Shown: positions 13,334 through 48,300 of the stretch, piece after piece
How positions within the stretch are numbered: position 1 is the first letter of the stretch
Layout: every line of letters begins with the position of its first letter
Source of the DNA: Arctopsyche grandis
Taxonomy: Eukaryota > Arthropoda > Insecta > Trichoptera > Hydropsychidae
DNA: 64,000 nucleotides
Assembly: GCF_051622035.1 (NCBI RefSeq)
Contig: NC_135356.1
Location: 8,096,579-8,160,578 of the forward strand
Direction of reading: 5' to 3'
The notes under the pieces: generated by a model
Database searches by the model: none
What the model was told of the DNA's origin: nothing
Seen by the model: the letters and a program-made list of their open reading frames with translations, nothing else
Translations under genes and position numbers: made by a program

Positions 13334-13863
13334 TTAAGAGGGCTGGACAGCAGCGCCTTGTCCATACAAACGTACTGTACTTCTCCCTTCCTCAATTATG
13401 GCACTAGAGAAATTATTTTTTAATATGCTATGGATATCCACCATTGGGGTGCATCTATCGTTTTATTTTTTTTGATTAAATTTTTTTTATATGAGCTAGG
13501 GGCCGCCAAACATCTATAAAATCGCCTCTTTTTTACACCCACGAAACGAGTCCAGCGTGCTTATTTAACGGTCGATTTAAAAAAAAATACGCCGATAGAT
13601 GCACAGAAAGTATCTTTCTCATACCGATGATGAAATTTTTTTAAAAATTGGTCCAGTTTTGGAGGAGAAAATAGTAGAATACGAAACCTCGATTTTGTCA
13701 ATTTAAAATACGTTTTATCTGGTCGAAGCGCAACTGTCGCATTCACTCAATATATATATTGATATATATTGTCGCATTCACTCAATATATACATACACTC
13801 AATATATATATCGAAGAAAGGAACGGTAAAAAAATTAAGGTTTCAGGTGTACAGCCCTCTTAA
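13334..13863 (-). mobile_element. TTAA-target MITE copy C, inverted, abutting copy A
   Basis: Full-length minus-orientation copy sharing one TTAA (13334-13337) with copy A, so the two right ends form a palindrome centred on CCCTCTTAAGAGGG. Its other TTAA is at 13860-13863, about 206 bp upstream of the AcCoAS ATG. It preserves an open frame of about 60 codons (13561-13746, minus strand). Confidence 0.9.
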
Positions 13864-14069
13864 GCCCTTCGGCATGTGTCACGGTGACGTCAGCTCTCCC
13901 GACACATGACGCAATTCGGCCAAGGGGGAGGTGGTTCACCATTATGTAAAGTTTGCGAACCGCTGAACATCGTATCGGTCGGTGTCTCGACCCCCTCTAG
14001 TGGAAATAGTGGTGGGGAAATTTTGCTCATGCGCGGTGAAATTGATGTCTAGCGCCACTCGTCGTCGAC
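13864..14069 (+). promoter_or_regulatory. Putative AcCoAS promoter and 5' UTR
   Basis: A GC-rich 206-bp stretch between the end of a MITE and the AcCoAS ATG, in strong contrast to the AT-rich surroundings and continuous with the GC-rich exon 1. No TATA box is evident. It contains the CRE palindrome below. The transcription start cannot be placed from sequence alone. Confidence 0.6.
13874..13907. promoter_or_regulatory. CRE palindrome within a larger dyad
   Basis: TGACGTCA (13885-13892) is the full consensus CREB/ATF site. It lies between inverted arms ATGTGTC (13874-13880) and GACACAT (13901-13907), 178 bp upstream of the ATG. The presence of the site is direct; its use in CREB/ATF-type control of acetate activation is inference. 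Confidence 0.6.
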
Positions 14070-39138
<25,069 letters not shown>

Positions 39139-39142
39139 ACAT

Positions 39143-39148
39143 AATAAA
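39143..39148 (+). terminator. Possible AcCoAS poly(A) signal
   Basis: AATAAA four bases after the stop codon. This is unusually close; later AATAAA/ATTAAA words (for example near 40493) are alternatives. Confidence 0.3.
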
Positions 39149-39874
39149 AATGTTCATTTTTTTTATGTACAATTATTTATACACTAATAGTAAATTATCG
39201 TTTTTATTTTATTAGAGTTCCTAAACGAGACGTATATATTGGCTTATGTTTTAGCAACAATGAAATGTTCGCACAACACGCAAGCGTATTACATAAATGT
39301 TACAATTGTGTAGTTATAATTTGCACAAATTATAGTGTCGAAATTTGTAAAAATAATTGCATACACACATACATTTATAATATTGAGATTATTGCTTAGA
39401 TGTTTGTTGTTAAGTTGCCAATACATATATCATATCATACACGGTGACGGTGGCACGGTTCACCGTCACGACTATACCTTCTTAAGTAACGTAGATCTAC
39501 ACTTATTATTAGAGGTCGGACCGGAAGCGTGCCGTTCTTTGTTTATTGTTCGTTGTGAATTGTTCATTTTTATGATGAACCTTTGTTAATTTATTGCACT
39601 CTGGCTTTGTGAATAGACCTAAAATGCCGTGATTCCTGGAAAAAGCACGCTCTCTATCCGCCCTTTACTTATTATATTTAAATATAAATGAAAATGAAAG
39701 CTGTCCCAATTACTACTACGCATATATTTTTGGATATTGTTTAGTGATTTAAATATTAACATGCTTAATTGGTGCTATGTTTATAATCAAAATTATTTCG
39801 ATGTATTTTTTAACAATCTATAAACAGATTCGTGATCTCTCTTGCCATATTTGATATTACATACATACAAAAGT

Positions 39875-40090
39875 CAGTGCCGGTTTTAGGGGGGGGCTGG
39901 GTCGGGCGAAGCCTGAGGGCGCCAAATAAGTTAGGGCGCCACACGATGCGCCAAAGGCGCTCTAAAATTTAAAATTAGAGCGCCAAAAGCCATACAAAAT
40001 TTTATATTAAAGCGCTAAAGGTGAAATCTTTTTCTAAGGATGTTTAGAAAAAAATGCCCGAGGGCGCCATTGGGTGTAAGGCCGGCACTG
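39875..40090. mobile_element. hAT MITE 'CAGTGCCGG', copy 2
   Basis: 216 bp, exact TSD ACAAAAGT (39867-39874 and 40091-40098). Same ends and length as 33797-34012. Confidence 0.93.
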
Positions 40091-41798
40091 ACAAAAGTGA
40101 TTGAAAATCGCAACAATGAGTCTTAACCATTCGTAGAAACGCAACTTTACATATTTTTGAATTGTAATAATTAAAAAGAAATGATCCCACGATGAACAAC
40201 ACTCTATAACAATTTAATAATTATCAATACAAATTAAAACGAAAACGTCCACTTTATTGTTTCAAATATATATTATATTAATTTAAAACACACAACATCA
40301 TACGCCACATATTACATGTACTATATTATATCTGAAAAGACACTTTATTTGTAGACGGAAAAGTATCTAACATATAATTCTGTCATAAACATGACATTAT
40401 AGAAATATGTACATTCCAAACTTTTTCAAGTCGCCAAACAAATACTATTTTAAACAAACATTTCATATATCTCAATGTGCTCAATGGATCAAATAAATAA
40501 ATAGATAAAAATGTGAAGTCATTAAAAACTATTATATTTTTAAGTGTTATTTGTTTGCATTTAAAATGTATTTACATATTTTACTGTCCCATTTTGGAAA
40601 ATTCAATTGAAATATTTTGTAATAAATATATTTTAAATATGAATATTCAGTATTTATGTATCGAATGGCCTTCTAAAGAAAAAAAACATTATCGTTACTC
40701 TCTATCTATCCTATGTGTATATTTCATTATATTTTCAACAAAATAAAATCATTCGAAATCTTGAACACTTTCATATTATTAATATTAATTAATATCTGTG
40801 TAATGCTAATGAATGATGTAATAATTTTAAAAGCTTAAATGTACACGTGCATCCAAAAAGTTATACAAATATACAAATAAGCCTTTAATCAGTATTTAAT
40901 ACTTCAAATAAGTGTTCCCTTTAAAAAAAAAAATAATAAAAAATATATATATATATGTGTATATGTATGTATAATATATAATATGTGTGAAAAGAAAAAC
41001 CTACTTGATATTCATATTTTATCGTGCTTTTTAAATAAATAATTATAGCTTAGCGTATGACATTAGGATAAGATTCAATAATACATTCGGGTCATACGAA
41101 AAAATAAAAATATATACATTGAATTGCACACATTTTAAGGGTATTTCACTGGTGATAGAGTTTGCAATAGGTAAAATTAAAATTAAATTATAGAAGACAA
41201 AAATTAGCAAAGCATAGGTTGTACGGACGTAAATCTTGAACGCGGCGAGGTAGAAACATATAGACAAATAGACACACCCGTACAATCTAAATTTCGACCT
41301 AATAAACACTGATTGCGTGTAATACTTACTAATAAAGATATACCACAATGTAGCGATTAATGCAAAGCACACTTTTGTGTGATGTGAGCGAGTGCTTACG
41401 TATACAGTACGCACTCGAGGAGATACATATCAATGTTGTTATAATCGTATTTTAATCTGATATTGTTGCTGATTGTAAAATATATACATATTATATGTAA
41501 CTGTTGAAGTGGCTTTTAATTCAAAAACACACATCACTCCCAGTACTAATCGTCCCAGACCGATGCCAAGCCGTGGTTTGAGGGTAATTGGACTATTCGT
41601 CACATTGGGGTGGTCACAAAGACAATTTTTGTCATGAAAATCGCGAATACACAATATTTGGCACTCAAGTTCTCGTTACTATGATAGTTATCGTTAGTAT
41701 GATGGACTTTTCGGCTGCCAGATGTTCCGTTATAGAGATTTTAGTGACTTTGTGACGAGTAATTTGTGACCAATAATCACCGAACCGATTTGAGACAG

Positions 41799-42723
41799 CT
41801 AAGAGGGCTGTACACCTGAAACCTTAATTTTGTTGCCGTCCCTTTCTTCGATATTGTTGCGTAGGGGTGGGTGGAGGATCCAAGTCAAAGGCCAACAGTC
41901 GTTTCACAGCATTTATTGATGATTAAGGAGATACACGTATTGTCACTGCCAAGTCCAGAATGCCCTGATATCGCCTACGTACCGCCTTATAAAGGGTAGA
42001 TCTCTCAGGACGCCTAATCTGTTTACCTGTTGTATAGTCACGTATTCGGATATGTATTTCCCCGATATTGGGTCTCCCCGTACCGATTCTGAGAAATAAC
42101 TAATAACGGTCATTGTTTAGCCTAAATGCACTTAGAGTCCAGATATAATCTTTGGAAGTAAGTGCATGCATTTAGTTAATCCGATAACAGATATCCGTTG
42201 GTCTAAGTACAATTCGCTCAATCCACGGCGTACGTAACAATATTTATATATATTGAGTGAATGTATATATTGAGTGAATGCGACAATATATATCAATATA
42301 TATATATATTGAGCGAATGCGACAGTTACGCTTCGACTAGATAATACGTATTTTAAATCGACAAAATCGAGGTTTCGTATTCTCCAATTTTCTCCTCCGA
42401 AACTGGACCAATTTTTAAAGAAATTTCACTATCGGTATGAGGAAGATATTTTCTGTGCAACTATGGGCGTATTTTTTTTAAATCGACCGTTAAATAAGCA
42501 CGCTGGACTCTTTTCGTGGGTGTAAAAAAGAGGCGATTTTATAGATGTTTGGCGGCTCCTAGCTCCTATAAAAAATAACTAATCAATAAAATAAAACGAT
42601 AGATGCATCCCAATGGTGGATATCCATAGCATATTAAAAAATAATTTCTCTAGTGCCATAATTCAGGAAGGGAGAAGTGTAATACGTTTGTATGGAGAAG
42701 GCGCTGGTGTCCAGCCCTCTTAA
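41799..42723 (+). mobile_element. TTAA-target MITE copy E carrying a solo LTR
   Basis: Left end CTAAGAGGGCTGTACACC (TTAA mutated to CTAA), right end GTCCAGCCCTCTTAA. Body as in copy D once the insertion 41855-42239 is removed. Confidence 0.88.
41855..42239 (-). mobile_element. Solo LTR (385 bp) with 4-bp TSD
   Basis: Starts TGTTGCGTA and ends TACGTAACA (TG...CA), flanked by ATAT (41851-41854 and 42240-42243). On the minus strand a TTTATAAGG TATA-like box lies about 245 bp from the start and AATAAA about 85 bp further on, the U3-R-U5 order expected of an LTR. The 4-bp TSD suggests a Ty3/gypsy-type element (inference). No internal retrotransposon sequence remains. Confidence 0.75.
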
Positions 42724-43195
42724 GCATTTATAGAATTTGAAAAGCTCGTGTTCAAGAAGATCTAGTGTTGAATGTGTTTGCAAGCAAACAAAATTGGCTC
42801 TAAAAAATACTGTCTGAAGGTTTACCCAACCTTTTTACAAAAGATTTACAACAATTCAACAATAAACGGCACGCTTCCGGACCTACCTCTAGTCATAAAT
42901 AACTCAGTATGGAACCTTTTGGGCTCATTTTTGTTGTAAGCTCATGCTTAAAGGCAACTCTATTCACTGACAAAAAATAGCGGTACATTATCCTTCAAAA
43001 TTTCTTCAAAAATAAAAGAAAGATGTTAGAAGTCATTTTGCTTGTGAATTACGTTTAGTGTTGACGTGGGTTCTCGCGAAGATTAATAATTATTTCGTCA
43101 AAAACACCGTGATTTTTTGTCATTTACTGCCTCTTTATCATATTTTTAAGGTAAGTTGGTATTTAATATTTCAAAATTTTACTTTGTTTTATATT

Positions 43196-43678
43196 TTAAC
43201 CGTTTGCCCGCGGCCGTCTTCTATGGAAGCTTTGGGCGACAAGTCTGAGTTTTGGGCGAATTTCTGAACTTTGCACGGGATTTTGAGGGATATTTCAACT
43301 GTTTTAAGGTTGAAAAATTGGTTGAATATATTACTGAGAGTCGAATGCCCTCTATTCAATTTGCTTTAAATGAATATATACCAGTCAAAATTAGTTTTTT
43401 GTGGAACCATACTGAAACCTCGTTTATGTGACGTGACGTTGAGACGATACGTCTCAATTGTATGAAGAATGATTATTTGACAATTTAGCTAAAACTACGA
43501 GATATTTTATGTATTTTATTGTTTAAAATAATACTTTGTTTTAATTAACATATATGGTTACTTGAGTAAATATTAAAAACTGTATTTAAGGTCGAAAACT
43601 CGATTGCCAAATTCGCGAAAAAGGTGCCGCATACAGGGCTTGTTCGCTATATTTATTGCCACGGGGGCAAATGGTTAA
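43196..43678. mobile_element. TTAA-target MITE 'TTAACCGTTTGCCCG'
   Basis: Left end TTAACCGTTTGCCCGCGG, right end GGGGGCAAATGGTTAA, TTAA at both ends. 483 bp, single copy in this window. Confidence 0.75.
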
Positions 43679-43710
43679 ATTGCTTATGAACCTTTTATTG
43701 ATTTTTTTAG

Positions 43711-44020
43711 ATGAGTCGAAAATCAGATGTTTCTAAAGAAAAAATTGCATGTATTACCACTTTAAGAAAAACGGGAAGGTTTTTTCAACGGAAAATCGGA
43801 ACAATGGAGGGTGTTAGCAGGACGACTGTTGGACGAATAGAACAACGAGTGAAACAATGTTGTGATCCCCCACGGAAACAGCGAGCTAATTGTGGCGATA
43901 AAAAAAGATTTTGGTCCTTTTGTGGATCGAAAAATCGTCAAACTTGTTTGCAGGAATCGTTTCATCTTTATTAAAATTATTCTGCAGGAGTTGAAGGACG
44001 AAAGTGTGGATAAATCTGCG
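43711..44020 (+). pseudogene. Tc1/mariner-like transposase N-terminal fragment, frameshifted
   Basis: From ATG 43711 the frame reads MSRKSDVSKEKIACITTLRK and GVSRTTVGRIEQRVK, typical of the N-terminal helix-turn-helix DNA-binding part of Tc1-family transposases, then ANCGDKK. At the A7 run near 43900 the family-like reading (DRKIVKLVCRNRF, IKIILQELKDE) moves to another frame, consistent with a one-base slip. The coding match ends about 44020, before any DD(D/E) catalytic region, so no catalytic domain is present. A splice-like TTTTTTTAG directly precedes the ATG. Confidence 0.75.
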
Positions 44021-44503
44021 TGGATATACATATACATATATGATGATAGTCAAACTGCACTTCGCAGCCCTTCTTACAACAATGTTGAGATTATTGATGC
44101 GAATTAACAAATGCAAAACACTTTTTAATTTTGTTCAATCTGTTGAATAAACCTTTCTACTCAGAGAAATGTTATAATAAACATTTCTATGTTTTATTTA
44201 AAAATGAAAATATTTCAAATGAGTTTTTATACGAAAAAACACATGAAAATGTGTTTAATCGATTTTCCTGGTAAATTTTCATCACAATTATATAATAGTA
44301 ACAGAATAAATAAAAGGCATAAGAAGTTTAACATTTGTACTGTAGATGGTAGTTATTTTTGAAACCTAAAACGCTACATGTTAGTAATATTATATCTTAA
44401 AACAACATATTGGTATATTTATTACCCTAATTACTTGTAAATTCGTATTTAATTGCTAAATACTAAAATCCACCTGGCCTTAAAATCAGGATTGCAGAGC
44501 TTC

Positions 44504-44554
44504 TGCAACAGAGAAATGTTATGTTAAATGTTATTATAACATTTCTCTGTTCTG
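44504..44554. repeat. Inverted repeat ACAGAGAAATGTTAT
   Basis: ACAGAGAAATGTTAT and its inverse ATAACATTTCTCTGT flank a short spacer. A related AGAGAAATGTTATAATAAAC sequence lies at 44164. Possible short MITE. Confidence 0.7.
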
Positions 44555-44792
44555 CATACTAAAGAAAAACAAGTGTCTCAAAACAATAATGTGAATAGGG
44601 AGTTCGAATACTACTATACAGATTGAACAATCGGTAAATATAATACTCAAATACAAGCTCTCATCTGCGCTTTATATCACTGTAAATAAAATTTGCAAGG
44701 ATAAAATTCAAAATTCGCTTTTGGATTGAAAGGATGAGGAACGAAAATAATAATAAAAAAAAATGCAAAAGTAGCGAAATAGCAAAAAAACG

Positions 44793-44798
44793 TTTATT
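44793..44798 (-). terminator. Candidate Mcad poly(A) signal
   Basis: AATAAA on the minus strand about 280 nt downstream of the Mcad stop codon; no better-placed AATAAA was seen nearer. Confidence 0.45.
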
Positions 44799-45078
44799 AT
44801 GACTAAGCTTATACAAAATATTTTCCTATTCCCATGTAAAAAAGGTGATAAATTCAATTATTAAAAAAAAAACATAGTAAATGCAATGAAGGTTCCTTAT
44901 GATAGTTATAACATTTACTAAAAATAAAAAGCATAAAACACAAGAATCTATCATCGAATCGATGTATTCCTTGAAATAATAATAAACGACAACGATACGT
45001 GGAAATGCAAAATAAACTTAGTCTACATATAATATTTGTAAGATTATATAATAATAACGATATATTTATAAGAATAGT

Positions 45079-45308
45079 TTACTGCCGTTTGGCCCTCTCA
45101 ATGAGTTCTCTGGAAATGATGAGTCTCTGGATCTGGGCGGTTCCTTCGTAGATCTGGTAAATTTTAGCGTCCCGCATCAGCTTCTCGACGGGATACTCGG
45201 AATTGAAACCATTGCCTCCGAAGATTTGGACGGCATCGGTGGCAGCTTTGTTCGCTACGTCAGCTGCATAGCATTTGGAGATGGACGCGTTCAAGGTGTT
45301 TCTACGTC
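45079..45308 (-). CDS. Mcad: Mcad exon 9 (terminal)
   Basis: Acceptor AATATTTCAG|GA, stop TAA (45079-45081). Encodes [38 protein letters not shown] and the catalytic-Glu motif [16 protein letters not shown]. Confidence 0.97.
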
Positions 45309-48300
45309 CTGAAATATTACATCCAAGTGAACAATTTGCACGTGACGAATGTTTCTTTCCAATTGTGTGTGAATTTATTACCTTGATCGACCTCCCAAGC
45401 GGCACGCTGCCACGACATACGGGCTGTCTCCACTCCGATCGCCATATCAGCTAGCATGAAAGCGACGGCTTGATGAGCAGCGATGGGTACTCCAAAGGTC
45501 TTACGCTCCAAAGCGTACTTGGTAGCTTCGTCCAAGGCGCGTTGAGCCAAACCGGTGGCTCCGGATGCAACCTTCACAATTTATAACATATTGATTCAAT
45601 ACATATTAGAAACATTCTTACAGAGCTGACTGACATTTCAGTACTTGATATTATAAAATGTCAATTAATCCAGCGCTTCCCAAATTAGGGGGGGCATAGG
45701 ATTTCTCGCGGGGGCCGCGAAAATATTCAATAGAAAGTACAAAAATTCATTTATGAATATTTTTCCACATTACATATTTAGGGAATGTATATATTTAAGG
45801 AAATATTTCCCAAACTTGAATGAGGATGAAAGGAACAATTGGATAAGAACACCATTTGCCAAGTCCTTTAAATATGATCATATTACGTGGACAGCCCAAG
45901 AAGAGTTGATCGATATCAGATCAGATAATTTGCTTGAAGTGGAATTTAATGAAAAAAGTATTTCAGAATTTTGGTTAAGGCGACAGCAAGAATATCCTGC
46001 TATTGGAAAAGAAGCTTTCCTCATGTCATGCCTTTCCACGGATACTTTGGCAGATGCTTTGCGAGTTAGCATTTCTGACATTGAATCCGATATCGATGTG
46101 TTATGTAAAAACATGCCACCTCATCTCTCGCATTAAATTGTTTCATGTGTGTATAGTTTTTATTTAAAAAAAGTTTTTAAGCAAGTTCCTATAATTTTGT
46201 GCTGAATATAAATATGTGTATTATAATTGTAATAATTACTGCCAAATAAACCTTTTAACTAGAAAAAAATTTTTTTAGGAGCCGGGAATTAATTCTTTCA
46301 GATTTAGGGGGTCATGACATGAAAGTAATTGGGAAGCACTGAATTAATCGAAAATATTTCATATACATTTTCAACTGTTGAACTTCTCAATTTCAAGCAT
46401 AGCTATTTTGGCATAACAGTGTTTTTATCTCATGATTTGTACTAGTAAAAATAGGCCCATTTTCTTCACATTTCCAGAGAAAACTCTTATGTAAATGTAC
46501 CCTGTACATAATAATTTACAATTATCAGTCGCAAATATAACTTAAATATTTGTTTTTTCTACATAGCCAGCAGTATGGCTCAGTGGTTGCGTTTATTTTT
46601 AGCACCGAGAGGTACCGGGTTCAATCCCGTGCTAATCTTTAAATTTATTGTTAAAATAATCCATCATTAAATCACATTTTAAGACTACCCGACTGATTTT
46701 ATTGTCTATCAACATACATAAGTGGTTAGCGTGTAATACTTTCAACTGAATTGTCACGGGTTCAACCCCTAGCCCAGTGTTGCTGATCAGACTTGGATAT
46801 TTGTGACTCCGAGTCGATCGTTTCTTATCAGAGTTTGCCAATTTATCTGATTTTAATTGAAATGGTTCCAACAAATTGGCAAAAATCATCCTACCCGCTA
46901 TGTTACACATATCTGAATTTGATTTATGTGCAATATGTAAAAATTTATGTACAAGTCTAAATCCATAATTATAAAATTAATTAATTATTAATTTCGTGTT
47001 CTTCAGCCTCTCATAATACAACGATGTATGTAATAAAAATGCTGTAATGTTTTTAATTAATTCTCTAAGAAGGCGCATTGAATTCTAACTGTCAGGCCTT
47101 CCATGTAAAATAAATATGTATGTACATATATGAAAAAGAAGCTCAATAGAATTTATATAATACGTCTTACTGGGGAATTAGGCCTTAAAAGAAAATTTCC
47201 TGAATAAAATTATACTTTTGAATGGATGAAAAATCCTTTCCCGACTAGTGTTCAAATATCACAAAATAATCTTTCAAAAATATAAAAACAGCTCATGATG
47301 ATTATAAATGCATACAAAAAAAAAAATAAACAAGATAAGTCAACTTCCTTTTGCTTAGGTTAGGTTAGGTTGCCTTAACTCACTACATATAATATTATAA
47401 TCTAATCGTTGCAACTATGTATGATTTTCGTTAATAATAGAGATATGCCAGTAAAAACAGTCTTTAAAGCACAAACCTACAAACACGTTGCAAGTTTAAA
47501 AAACACTAATCTAAGAACGAACATGTAGATCAGCTCTGCAGCATATGATCATTACAACTTACAGGTGGGCGAGTCTTGTCGAATGCACCCATGGCAATTT
47601 TGAACCCAGATCCTTCCCCAATCAAGACATTTTCTTTTGGCACACGTACATCTTCGAAGGTGATGCCACGAGTGTCAGAAGCTCGTTGACCCATATTCAG
47701 TTCCTACGACATACAATTACGTTAAATACACATCAATTTAACGATAAAGTAATTAAAAAAATATCTATTATTGTCACCTTTCGGCCAGGGATCAATCCGG
47801 GTGTATCGCGTTCGACGATAAAACCTGTGAAAGCCTTGCTGGCAGGTGCCTTGGGGTCTGAGGATGTGCGTGCCAACACGAAATACCAATTTGCGACACC
47901 GCCGTTGGTGATCCACATTTTTTGACCATTTAAAATCCACTCGTCTCCCTTTTTCTCGGCCCTAGTTTTGACGCCGTTGACGTCAGATCCCGCACCGGGT
48001 TCGGTGACACAGTAAGCCTAAAATAATCAAGAGAAGTGTCAACGAAACAAATCGACTCAAAATTCAAATTCATCCGTAAGCGTTGTGAATACCTGAACAC
48101 TTCAATTAATAGCGGAACGAATCCCGTCAATCGAATATAAATATCTTCTACTGGGATGAATTATAAGTATCTATGAAAATTTTAGAACAGACGCTGCATT
48201 GCAAAAAGCATTATATTACACAAAACGCAGACGCACAGCTACATATGTCATTTACAATATATTGCTGATTATGTAGACGTAATTTAATTTTTATTTATAA

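Larger units (their letters stand above)
12094..13337 (+). mobile_element. TTAA-target MITE copy A, interrupted by a LINE
   Basis: Left end TTAAGAGGGCTGTACA, right end GTCCAGCCCTCTTAA. The same ~530-bp element occurs at 13334-13863 (inverted), 26444-26977 and 41799-42723. TTAA flanks every copy (CTAA at one end of the last), which suggests a piggyBac-like transposase (inference). The body is split by a LINE insertion at 12602-13274. Its internal TATATTGAG...CAATATA motif has expanded here into the (TA)n run at 12172-12242. Confidence 0.88.
39139..45078. other. Convergent intergenic region between AcCoAS and Mcad
   Basis: 5.9 kb with no intact gene recognised. It contains hAT, TTAA and solo-LTR insertions and a Tc1-like transposase remnant (listed). 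The stretch 40099-41798 is AT-rich; a 123-codon minus-strand frame at 41043-41414 has no family resemblance. Confidence 0.7.
46350..47562. other. Rest of Mcad intron 7
   Basis: Contains two tRNA-like SINE heads and a TTAGG run (below). The remainder is AT-rich, with no exon seen. Confidence 0.6.

Noticed and set aside
41043..41414. 123-codon minus-strand frame, hydrophobic
   Set aside because: AT-rich codon make-up, no recognisable motif, no splice or start context; probably chance.
45878..46114. Minus-strand frame over the hAT transposase remnant
   Set aside because: Shadow of the + strand transposase-like frame, which has the family motifs.
46567..46640. tRNA gene
   Set aside because: A and B boxes are present but no cloverleaf acceptor stem or anticodon arm can be built, and the same head occurs with a shared SINE body elsewhere.
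47358..47374. Telomere sequence
   Set aside because: Only 3.4 TTAGG units inside an intron; an interstitial run, not a chromosome end.
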